DNA of 64,000 bases from Planococcus citri. Taxonomy: Eukaryota; Arthropoda; Insecta; Hemiptera; Pseudococcidae. The stretch covers positions 81,307,469 through 81,371,468 of the forward strand of contig NC_088677.1 in NCBI RefSeq assembly GCF_950023065.1. The letters run 5' to 3'. This document shows positions 47,845-57,809 of the stretch, in pieces. Made by a program: the position numbers and the translations under genes. A model generated the notes under the pieces. It was not told where the DNA came from. It saw nothing but the letters and a program-made list of their open reading frames with translations, and did not search any database. How positions within the stretch are numbered: the first letter of the stretch is position 1; each line of letters starts with the position of its first letter.

Positions 47845-48808
47845 GAAGCTAGACAGTAGACAGGAAGACAGACGACCTTGGGAGGCTATATAGACAGGTC
47901 AGTGACCTTGAGAGTTCAGACACATGGGTCAATGACCTTAAAAGGGCAGAGTCACGACCATGAGTGACTAGACGGTTAGGCCAGTGACCTTAAGAAGCCA
48001 GGTAGACGAGCCAATGACCTTAAGTGGCCAGACTGGCAGACAAGCGATCTTGGAAAATCATAATACTTATGGGTCGATGACCGCTAAAGGCCTGATAGGA
48101 AGATAGACAGACACCCAGACATCTACAAGAGGATAGACAAATAGTTCAGTGACCTTAAGAAGCCGGACAGGTAGACATTGTGAGACCAGACAGACGGGTC
48201 AATGACCTCTGAAGACTGTACAGTGTACAGGAAGGTAGACGACATTGAGAGGCCACATAACCAGGTCAATGACCTTAACAGATCCGATGGATAAATGGCA
48301 CTAGGATGCTTGATAGATTGGTCAGTGACCTTTGGAGGTCAGATGCACGGGTCAATGACCTTGATATGGCAGACTTACGACCATAACAGACTTGACAATT
48401 AGGTCAGTGACCTTAAGAAGCCAGGTCAGCCAGGTAGATGAGACATAATGACCTTGAGAGGCCGAGCAGGCAGACAAGCGACCTTGGAAAGTTATAATAC
48501 TTATTACTTACGGTTCAATAACCCTTAAAGGCCAAACAGGAAGACAGACAGACACTCAGACAACTTTGAAAGGCTAGTCTGATAGCTCAGTGACCTTGAG
48601 AAGCTGGTCACTGGTCAGGTAGACATTGAGAGACCAGACTAACGGGTCATCAGTGACATCTGAAGACAGTACAGGAAGATTGATGACCTTGAGAGGCCAC
48701 ATAGACGGGTCAATGATCTTAAGAGGGTGGATGTATAGACAGACTGGCAGATCAGTGACCTTGAGAGTTCAGACACACGGGCAAATGACCTTCAAAAGCC
48801 AGACAGGA

Positions 48809-48841
<33 letters not shown>

Positions 48842-49865
48842 CTTATAGACAACTTTAAGAGGCTAAACAGATAGCCCAGTTACCTTGAGAAGCCACACAG
48901 GTAGACATTGAGAGACTAGATAGACAGGTCAATGACCTCTGAAGACTGGACAGGAAGATAGACGACTTTGAGAGGCTACGTAGACAGTTCGATGACCTTA
49001 AGAGGTCGGATGGATATACAGACAGACAGATCAATGACCTTGGAATGTTGGATAGACAGGTCAGTGACCTTGAGAGTTTAGACACCCGGATCAATGACCT
49101 CAAGATGTCAGCCTAACGGTCATGAGAGACCAGAAATTTAGATCAGTAACCTTAAGAAGCCAGGTAGATTAGCCAATGGCATTAATAGGCCAGATAGGCA
49201 GACAAGCGACTTTGGAAAGTCATAATACTTACGAGTCAGTGAACTTTAAAGACCAGATGGGAAAACAGACAGGCTAGACAGATAGCTCAGTGACCTTGAG
49301 AAACATTGAGAGATCAGACAGATGATGAGTCAATGACCTCTGAAAACTGGACAAAGATATAGATAACCTTGATAGGCCACATAGACAGATCAATGACCCT
49401 AAGAGGTCAGATGTATATAAAGAAAGATCAGTGACCTTTGGATGCTGGATAAACATGTCAGTAACCTTTAGAGGTCAGACACATGGATCAATGACCTTAA
49501 GATGGCAGACTTACGACCATGAGAGACATTGACAGTTAGGTAAGTGACCTTAAGAAGCAAGGTAGACGAACCAATGGCCATAAGAGACCAGACAGGCAGA
49601 CACGTGACCTTGGAAAGTCATAATACTTAAGGTTAATGACCTTTAAAGGTCAGACAGTAAGATAGGCAGACACCCAGACAACTTTGATAGGCTAGATAGA
49701 TTGCTCAGTGACCTTGAGAACCCGGACAGGTAGACATTGAGAGACCCGACTAACGGGTCAATCATCTCTGAAGACAGTACAGGAAGATAGATGACCTTGA
49801 GAGGCCACATGGACGGGTCAATGACCTTAATGAGGTTGAATGGATAGACAGACAGGCCAGTAGTT
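47845..49865 (-). repeat. Second tandem array of AGGTCANTGACCT (IR-1) units, inverted orientation
   Basis: Units of about 45-55 bp read on the plus strand as AGGTCAGTGACCTTGAGAG, GGGTCAATGACCTTAAGAGG or AGGTCAATGACCTCTGAAGA, with linkers rich in AGACAG. This is the reverse complement of the 24.8-26.6 kb array type (RC: AAGGTCATTGACCTGTC). A larger repeating order is visible: GAGTTCAGACACA, GACCATGAGAGAC, AAGTCATAATACTTA, CAGACACCCAGACAACTTTG. It contains a pure (GACA)n run at 48801-48840. Palindrome spacers vary among A, G and T. No gene is present. Confidence 0.85.
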
Positions 49866-50109
49866 TATTATGAAGGTTCAGGGAAGATGGAAGGAACAAA
49901 TGCTCCTCAAAAGTTGAAAAAAGGTCATACATATTCGAGAAGTTATAGGAGAAAAATGATTTTTTTGGTAAGAAAACTTGAAATAGTGGGAGCAGTTTGA
50001 TTTACTTATGTTGATGTTATGGACATGGAGCTCTACAGACTCATTAAAATTATTAGCTAAAAGGGCAGAAATTGGATTTTTACCCCTTTTTTTGACCTCC
50101 CCAGTTGAC

Positions 50110-50530
50110 TGGTAATGGTTTCGGACTGTTCTGGAGCCTCCAGTGAATTTTCAGATTCTCGGGTTTTAAAAAAAAACGCGATAGGTGGGGTGAAAATGAA
50201 ATTCAGCACCTGCGAACTCGAATTCACTATTTGCGCAGCCCTTTCAATCGATTTAGGGATATTTTCAAAATCTTTTTGTAACGGATTACATCGAAATTTT
50301 AGATTTATTTTTCAAAAATAATTGCTGGAAAAAATTATGAATTTGAACCGATTCTACACTAGTTCAAAAAGATTTTGAAAATGAGTGCCTCAATTGATCG
50401 AAAGGGCCATAAAAATAGGGAATTCAAAATGATAGTTGTTTAATTTCATTTTCACGCTATAGATTATTTTTTCTTCAAAAACCGGTGAATTCAAAAATCT
50501 GCTGGAAACGCCAGAACATGAAGAAATCGC
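50110..50530. mobile_element. Fold-back family, diverged inner hairpin (copy 7, part 1)
   Basis: 50130-50325 is inversely repeated by 50330-50520: GTGAAAATGAAATTCAGC pairs with TTAATTTCATTTTCACG, and TATTTTCAAAATCTTTTTG pairs with CAAAAAGATTTTGAAAATG. Both ends show the family signature TCTGGAGCCTCCAG / CTGCTGGAAACGCCAG. The axis is near 50328. It is more diverged than copies 1-3. Confidence 0.5.
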
Positions 50531-50859
50531 CATCAATCGACTCGGGAGGTCAAAAATGGAGCTCGAATCGAATTTCAGCCTTTCATGCCAATTTGATGAA
50601 TTTTGTTTCTTTTTTTTTTACAAATAAATCAAACTTTGAATTTTCAAACATTCGCCAAAATTTGAAAAAAGAATTTCAGATTTTGAAATGTTCATTAGTG
50701 GTGTGTTATATGAGGTCATCATTCAAATATTTTTCGATTTGATCAAATTTAGGTTTTTCTGTCATGAGAAATGAGCCAAATTTAAATTTTTAAAAATACG
50801 TCAAAAATCAAAAAATGAATTTCAAGCATCTGAAACTTTCAACTGTGGTGTATCTTGGA

Positions 50860-51235
50860 TCCCTCTGTCAATTTTCGGCTTTCCGTTCCCATTTGATGAA
50901 ATTTTGTGGGAATTTCGAGTTTCAAAAATCTGCTGGAGGCTTCAGAACTGCTCAAAACGAGTTGAAACTGATTCCAATCGATTTGGCAGGTCAAAAATAA
51001 GGTGTATCCCAAATTTAAGCTTTCTAGGTCAATTTGGTAAAATTTTGATTTTTCCCCACATTTTTGCCCAAAACTTGATTTTTGAAAATTCACCAAAAAT
51101 CGAAAAAGGCACTTAAGCACTTGAAATTTTTACATGGTGATGAATGTTTGCCTGTTATTTCGATCTACCTTTGTACGGTTTAAAAAATTTCGTGCAAGTC
51201 CTATGTCCTGTCAATCAAAATGGCTGCCATTTGGC
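50860..51235 (+). mobile_element. Fold-back family, right-arm fragment (copy 7, part 2)
   Basis: Collinear with the right arm of copy 3: TTTGATGAAATTTTGTGGG, CTGCTGGAGGCTTCAGAACT, CAATCGATTTGGCAGGTC, TTTCTAGGTCAATTTGGTAA, AATCGAAAAAGGCACTTAAG, TCGTGCAAGTCCTATG and CAATCAAAATGGCTGCCATT. It stops at 51235, before the terminal G-run and the TAGTCCGG tip. Confidence 0.7.
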
Positions 51236-51249
51236 TCCGCCCCCTCCGA

Positions 51250-53262
51250 GCAAAATGCAAAAAAAAACAGTAAAACGACAAATAGGTAATTCCAAACCTA
51301 AACTAATTCAATATTCAATGTACCATAATACCTACGTGGCTGAGCTTCGTTCTGCGTATTACTTTTACTGCATCACATCTCCATTCCATTTTCAGCAAAC
51401 TGAAAAAAAGTGGATAATGAGCCACGTGAGGAGATAAGGGTACGGCGAAAAGTTCATTTTATCTTCATTACAAAACCAACACATATACGTATATACGAGT
51501 AGAAGTTGAAAAACGCCACGTTGCAATAAACGCTTCTAAAGGCTTGACCTACTTACGACTCGCACGGAATAGACTTGCGTTAAGAGCGCTGTGCACAACT
51601 TACTCTCGCCATTTCTCGCAACACACCAATTAATTTCGATTCGACGAATCTCATTTTGCAGCGAGAAAATCCCATCTTTGCAGGCACTACCAGTTCTGAA
51701 CCCAACCCCCCTCCCCCCTCCAACTGTTCCTTTTCCCTCCCATACATTGAGTCATGTTTCTGTACTCATCCATCAGCTTCACAGCTCGCGTCGTAAAATG
51801 GCAAAAAATGGCAAAAACGAACATGTACGAGTATACGAGAGGTCACATCTACAGGAGAGAAAAAAAAAAGAAACCTCTGCTGGGAAAAACTTGTAGTAGT
51901 ATGTAATAAAAAAACGAGTCAAAACTCTTCGGGGTTCAGTCGCCGCGTCGTTATACAGAGCAGAATATAGTGGCGAATACCTACTCGAAATATAGCACAC
52001 AGCTCTTGAGCCATGTCGGGCGCAAAGATAAGGGCTGCAGAGCAGGCAGAAGGCAGAAAGAGACGGAGAGATGGTACACTTGAGATAGCAGGACCTGAAA
52101 GTCGAGTCGAGTCGAGACGCGGCGCAATATAACGCAACGTGTAACGCGCAAATACACCCGCTCATCGGGTACACAAAGGCAAAGGCATCTACACAGCACA
52201 TCAGAAGAGCCGAGTTCAAAAGAGGTGCAGGGGTAGGTTGGTATTTTCGCGTGTAATGGGTGTGGTAGCTAGCAGCCTAGCAAACAAAAACGTAATAGGT
52301 AGCACACGTTTCTTATAGTAGGGCTCGACGCTCAAAATCGAGGCACCAGACAAATCATACCAGTCGAGAGTAATTTTTCATTTAGTTTTTTTTTCCTTTT
52401 TTCTATACTTAGTTTTTACCAAGACTGGTACTGCATCTAACCCCCGAATGTATTCGAAACAGATGGAGGGGGAGGAGGGGTTGACGAAGGGTACGAAAAA
52501 AAAGAACACACAACACAATAAGGGGTGTTATGAGGAAATCGGCACGACTGCTTTGGCGGACGTGGTACTTTCGCGTGTTATGACTCAGGCTTCGAGTAAA
52601 AAAAAAGGCACGGAATAAGCGTAAACAATAATTCATCAGCAACGTCAGACGTCTCGTCGCGACGACTTCTCGTAGTTCGTCGTCGTCGTAGTCGTAATCG
52701 TGTGGCACAAATGTACGCCAGGCAAGGCAAGGCAAGACCAGACCATACACAGCGGCGATATCAGCAACACAATTTCACTTCGCGACGTAATTAATCACTT
52801 CGCGACGTACGATGTCGCGTACCGCAGACATCGCCAAAGTTCCCAAAAGGGAACAGGACGTACTCGTACTCGACGAAGAAAAGGTCGATGTAGCGTAAAA
52901 GCGAAAAATATGCTAATTGATGGAGCTGCTGCGGTAAGTTGTGCACGTCGTGTCACCGTTCTCATCTTTTCCACGCGAACAAAAAGAATTATATCGGATG
53001 ATTCGGATATCAGAATGCCTCGATGCTCGAAAATGATTCGTATGCTGTGTAAAATATCCGATTTGACGCAATTTATGAACCCCTGAGTCGCTATTTTCAC
53101 TCTTGTTCGTAGCATTTTGTTTTTCCTGACAAAAATCCTGGTTACACATTGGTAACGATTCTCAATACTATTTTTTGAGGGAAGGTTTTTTTTATATTTT
53201 TTTTGGTTCCTGGGACACACAAGGTGCCAGTGGTTTTTTCAAATAAACATATTTATTTACAT
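51250..53262. other. G+C-richer island with possible exon, gene not identified
   Basis: From about 51450 the DNA is mixed with CpG-rich patches (GTCGAGTCGAGTCGAGACGC at about 52100, CGTCGTCGTCGTAGTCG at about 52679). A 20-bp tandem repeat CACTTCGCGACGTA occurs twice (52777-52810). A consensus donor (GCTGCG then GTAAGTTGTG) lies at 52933, so the segment before it could be a transcript leader. Frames of 113-146 codons on the minus strand and 128 codons on the plus strand are Ser/Cys/Arg-rich and domain-free. Confidence 0.3.
52812..52898 (+). CDS. Possible short ORF upstream of a splice donor
   Basis: ATG at 52812 opens 28 codons ending TAA at 52896, beginning MSRTADIAKVPKREQDVLVL and ending in an acidic DEEKVD stretch. 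Its composition is more protein-like than the GC-driven frames around it. It ends 34 bp before a consensus donor at 52933, so it could be an upstream ORF in a leader exon. No family is recognised and no splice acceptor is assigned. Confidence 0.2.
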   Translation: MSRTADIAKVPKREQDVLVLDEEKVDVA

Positions 53263-53267
53263 CTTAA

Positions 53268-54753
53268 CCCTTAAACACCCAAGCAAATCCTGAGATGTTA
53301 TGAAAAAATGCTTTCAATTTCCTGAATAAGATCATCACAAGTATCACTTTTACTCACAGTTCACCCCCCAGCCCCTTGAAGCCACCTCGATAATGATAGA
53401 CTTATTTATTTGATTATTGTCAAAAATCGAGGAAGCAAAAAACCCGATTGGGTCAATCTTGGAACTGAATGATATAGTTTCATTAGATGTAATGAATGAG
53501 TGAAAGGATAATTCCAAAGAACACCTCACCCCTTTTTGGGGGGCAAACATTGATAAAAGTTGGTATAAAATACTTGGACCCATGCTCCATTTTTGGATGA
53601 ACACATTGATGGTTGAGCTTTCACAAAATGAAATTAAGAAAGGTGTGTAAATGGTGGACCAGAGCAATTTTTTAAAAATTTGATATGCTTGTCTCGATAA
53701 AAACCTGAAAAAACAGAGCATGAATACGCAGAGTACATAATATGGGAAATATTATCAAGTAGGCTTGAAATGACAGAAACAAGAATTGAAAGGAACACAG
53801 ATGCTTTTAACAGCACATAAGTTCAGATAATCTACAATCCACCCATCAAATCTGTTTATCACTCCGTAGATATTCTTTCTCGATATTTGTCACCAAATAG
53901 TTACATCCTACAAAGGTTAGCAGTACGATTGTTTTTCTGCAGAAATATCGAAATAGGTTTATCTACCACTTTGAAAAGCTTTACGCGGTCAAATTGCAGC
54001 ACTCCCTGGCATTTCATAATGTTCAAGCATTCATGAAGAAGTCACTATCCCTCCTCGATCATAGATAATGTAGTTCTACATCATGAAAATTGCACGAGCA
54101 GAAGTTGTCGTTTATAATCATGAGATTGTGTCTAGCAGTCTAGCTCATGACTACAGGATTCAGGGGATTTGAGATTCAGTAAAAAGCTTTCAACTGTTGT
54201 TCAACCACAACTCTGAACTTTTGAATGTTTTGAGAAATTCCTGCTGAAGTTGATATTCTTTCTCGATATTTGTCAACAAATAGTTACATCCCGCAAAAGG
54301 TTAGTGGTACGGTTGTTTTTCTGCAGAAATATCGAAATCGGTTTATCTACCACTTTAAAAGCTTCACACAGTCAAATTGCAGCACTCCCTGGCATTTCTT
54401 ATGTTCAAGCATTCTTGAAGAAGTCACTGTCCCTCCTCGAACATTGATAGTGTAGTTCAACATCATGAAATATCATGATTGGAAACGACGACTTCTGCTC
54501 GTATCCTTTCACTCATTCATTACATCTAATGAAACTATATCATTCAGTTCCAAGATTGACCCAATCGGGTTTTTTGCTTCCTCGATTTTTGACAATAATC
54601 AAATAAATAAGTCTATCATTATCGAGGTGGCTTCAAGGGGCTGGGGGGTAAACTGTGAGTAAAAGTGATACTTGTGATGGTCTTATTCAGGAAATTGAAA
54701 GCATTTTTTCATAACATCTCAGGATTTGCTTGGGTGTTTAAGCCGTTTAAGGG
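53268..54753. mobile_element. piggyBac-like non-autonomous element (1486 bp)
   Basis: The element begins CCCTTAAACACCC and ends with the inverse (GGGTGTTTAAG..TTTAAGGG). Both ends are flanked by TTAA (53264-53267 and 54754-54757), the hallmark piggyBac target site with CCC termini. Inverted repeats of about 240 bp follow: 53280-53510 pairs with 54497-54735, including CAAGCAAATCCTGAGATGTT and GGTGGCTTCAAGGGGCTGGG. The right tip carries an extra 9 bp (AGCCGTTTA). Two internal direct copies of about 200 bp lie between the arms. A 123-codon minus frame covers the left arm but shows no DDD transposase motif, so the element must move in trans if it moves at all. Confidence 0.8.
53868..54468. repeat. 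Internal direct duplication of the piggyBac-like element
   Basis: GATATTCTTTCTCGATATTTG .. TTTTTCTGCAGAAATATCG .. GGTTTATCTACCACTTT .. CAAATTGCAGCACTCCCTGG at 53868-54075 recurs at 54250-54468 with about 90 percent identity by eye. GCACGAGCAGAAGTTGTCG (54093) is inversely repeated at 54487-54502, continuing the fold-back arm. Confidence 0.75.
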
Positions 54754-54759
54754 TTAAAT

Positions 54760-55010
54760 CTAAGACTAAATCTAAACAAAATGTAATATCTTAATTTATC
54801 TCTAATCCTAGATCTAAGATGCGGGGGGAGGGGGAGGGAGGAAAGACTGGTTGTCCACCACAACCCATACCCCCCCTTAGGTGGTTGCCAAGGACCCAAT
54901 CACCCTACCAGGCTTCGTTATTCACACATGCCCATCAGATAGACTGAGTCCCCCAACCCATCTTAGGAAAAGGATTTTAGGGAGGAGAATTCGGTGCCTA
55001 GGCAGGGCTT
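54760..55010. other. Short spacer with G/C runs between two transposons
   Basis: Contains AGATCTAAGATGCGGGGGGAGG and a C-run. No gene. Confidence 0.35.
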
Positions 55011-56597
55011 CCCGGTAAACACACCAAACGCGAATTGCCGGTGGAAATCGCAGTCGCGAAAATCGCGTTCGATTCGCCGGCGAATAGAAGGCAGAAATCG
55101 CAGTGAAAAAAATGAAAAATCTCGTTGCGAAAATCGTAGGCGTATCGCCGGCGGATTCAGCAGTGATATTTTCAACGCGATACTCGCGTTCTATCCGCCG
55201 GCGAATCGAACGCGACAATCGCGCTGAAAAAATTTGAAAAAAACACTGCTGAATCCGCCGGCGATACGCCTACGAATTTCGCAACGATCTTTTTCATTTT
55301 TTTCAGCGCGATTTCCGCGGTCTATTCGTCGGCGAATAGAAGGCGAATTTAGTAGAGTTTTTTTACAATATTTTTCATGCGATTTTCGCATTTGTTTCGC
55401 GTTCAATCGAGTGAGCATTCAGATGTTCTTACGCAAGCATGCAATAATGAGCAGAATGTTGTGTTTTTTTTTATCTTTTCGTTCGTGTTTATTTCAAATT
55501 GGTTTTCTGGTGTTGAATTTTGATTAATTTTTTTGGAGTGATAACGAACAATTTTTTTTCGTGGTGTGTACATAGAATAAATTTTTCGGCGATGAGTCAG
55601 ATTGGAATTTTTTTGTGATTATTTCTAATGAATTTTTTTTTAGCAATTTTTGACACTTTTTTGTGATTTTTAAAATAAATTTTTCACTGTATTGATTCAA
55701 ATTTATATCCATCCAACATTTACTATTCACCTGTCCTAAATTACAACAAACAAGACTATCTCTCCAAATAGACCCAAATTCAATGACCATTCCAGATAAC
55801 CCTTCCGAAATCCAAAAATTTATAACCCTACTTAAAAGCACCAACCTAATAAACCAAATCTAAACCCTTCTAGCCACGGGTGTAATAATCGTGTAATTAT
55901 AAACACCCAAAACAAAAAAAAAAAAAAAAAAAAATTTAATTTTTTTATTCAGCTTGGAATTTTTCATGGTGATTTTGAACTGTTTTTTTAGTGATGAATT
56001 CTGATAAATTTTTGATGATTTCAAATGGATTTTGTATAATTCAATTTTTGTGTTTTTGGTTATTTTAATAAATTACAATTGATGTTGTTGCATTCTTGTG
56101 TGAAGTGATTTACCCAAGTATAGGTACTTCATCGTTTTTTCTTTTGTTATTTCCTAGTTTGTCTTCCTACATCAGAATCAGAAAGCATTCTTCACTTAAT
56201 TTACTCGTTATTTATTTTGTTTTCTCGATTTTTAATTATGTAAACAAGTAAATTACTCGTAAAATTAATTGAAGAATACGTTCTGATTCTAATGTGGGAG
56301 AAGAAACTAGGAAAAAACCAAAGCAAAACATCATTGCGATTATCGCCTTCGAATCGCCTTCAAATCGCGTTCTGATATCGCTGCGATTTCCGCCGACGAA
56401 TCGCCTTCGAATCGCGTTCTATTTCAACAGCGATATCGCTGCGATTCCCGCCGGCGTATCGCCTTCGGATTCCGCTGCGGAAAAAGCGGACATTTTCGCC
56501 GGCGATTCGAACGCGATTCCCGCCGGCGATACGCCGGCTGCCAATACAATGATCGCCTTCTATTCGCTGGCGTATCGCGTACTATGTGTTTACCGGG
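55011..56597. mobile_element. Unclassified TIR DNA transposon with CGCCGGCG-rich subterminal arrays
   Basis: Ends are CCCGGTAAACACA (55011-55023) and TGTGTTTACCGGG (56585-56597), a perfect 13-bp TIR. The outer 300-400 bp at each side are crowded with variants of ATTCGCCGGCGAAT, GCGATACGCCGGCG and TCGCCTTCGAATCGCG. The middle is AT-rich and holds a LINE insertion. Flanks CTT and TTG give at most a TT duplication, so the superfamily is undetermined. No transposase frame is seen. The palindromic subterminal arrays resemble transposase-binding arrays known in several TIR superfamilies; this is inference. Confidence 0.65.
55706..55934 (+). mobile_element. 5'-truncated non-LTR retrotransposon (LINE) 3' end with poly(A)
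   Basis: Codons from 55711 read IQHLLFTCPKLQQTR and end NLINQI then TAA at 55861-55863. HLLFTCP is the usual HLLF-CP motif near the C-terminus of LINE reverse-transcriptase proteins. A 50-bp 3' UTR and about 21 A (55914-55934) follow. AAATTTA at 55699-55705 and 55932-55938 is a plausible target-site duplication. The insertion lies in the AT-rich middle of the TIR element 55011-56597, so it is younger than that element's arrival. Confidence 0.75.
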
Positions 56598-57800
56598 TTG
56601 AAAACCAGATAGATATAACTCTCAGTTTTGGTTTCGGTTTTATGTTTTTTGAAAAAGTAAAAATATTATCTCTCTCATTCCAGTTTTGCTTAAGGGTTTG
56701 ATTTCAGAATCGGTTTCGGTTTCAGTTCTGGTATTGGTTTTTTCCTTTTTTCTCCATTTTTTTAGAGGGAAGAAGGCCAAGAAAGTGATCAGTGATCACT
56801 TTTTCAAATACATTGTGTATGTGACTAGAAAGCGGCACTTTGGCAGTGCCAAAGTCAACTTTTTTAGTTTTCTGGCCTTTTCACCTTTAGCATCAGTTTT
56901 TACTTCATTTTTTTATTTTTTACCAAAAATTCAGTATTAATTAGGCTAATTACCTGGAAAATTCCAAAACCAATTCAATTTTCAATCGGTTACACTATAC
57001 GCCATTTTCAGTTATAGATTTTGTAATATTGATGGTGATGTGATTTGTTCATTTCAGTCGTATAATGGAATGGAATCAAAAAAATGGTGGGAAAATGTCT
57101 ATTTTGCTTATTAAAATGAATACGAGGTAAAAAAATAACATAAATTGGCGGTATTATTAATAAATTGAGAACTTGAAAATTTTTGTCTACAACCAAAGAT
57201 GGCGTATTTCCATACCTGGTATCCAGTTCCTTAGTTACGCTCTTGCTTTCGGTTTTGAATTTGAGAAGATAACGCTCCCAGTTTTGGTTTTGGCTTTAGT
57301 TGTAGGAAAATAACTCTCCTAGGTTTGGTTTTAGTTTTGAGCAATTTTAATTGGTTTTTGGGGGTTTCAGTTTTGGTTTGCAAGCCCTGTGCCTAGTGGG
57401 AGGGGGGGGGGTCAACAAGTGCTGGTCTCCCCTTTGCATTACACGAGTTTCGGATATGGGGAGACTTTTGCTAGTAGGTTGGTGCACTTGCTAAGGGCTT
57501 CACACCAGCCTCTCACATTGAACTTAAGAGTACAATACTAGATATGACTAATTATTTTAGGCTGAAAAATTTAGGAAAATAAGTACGATTAGTTAACTTG
57601 GTCTACTTTGCAAATATGTACAGCATTATAATACAAGAAAGAAACCCACACTGAATTAATTTAAGGTTATGATTTTGAGAAAAATATATTTAGGGCATGC
57701 ATAGGTTTTGAAAAATCTAACTGCATAATTATAGTTATTTACAGCTTGAGGTAATGCATTTTAATGGGTTATTTACAGGGCGTCTTCCAGTCGATATTTG
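56598..57800. other. T/G-rich stretch, then AT-rich 3' region of the macrodomain copy
   Basis: 56598-56760 and 57230-57400 have GGTTTTGGTTTCGGTT-like phrases with T/G bias. 57400-57800 is mixed DNA that lies downstream of the minus-strand macrodomain copy. It includes GTCTCCCC/GGGGAGAC inverted repeats (about 57428 and 57459) and could be its 3' UTR. No other gene is seen. Confidence 0.35.
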
Positions 57801-57809
57801 GTTGGTAGA

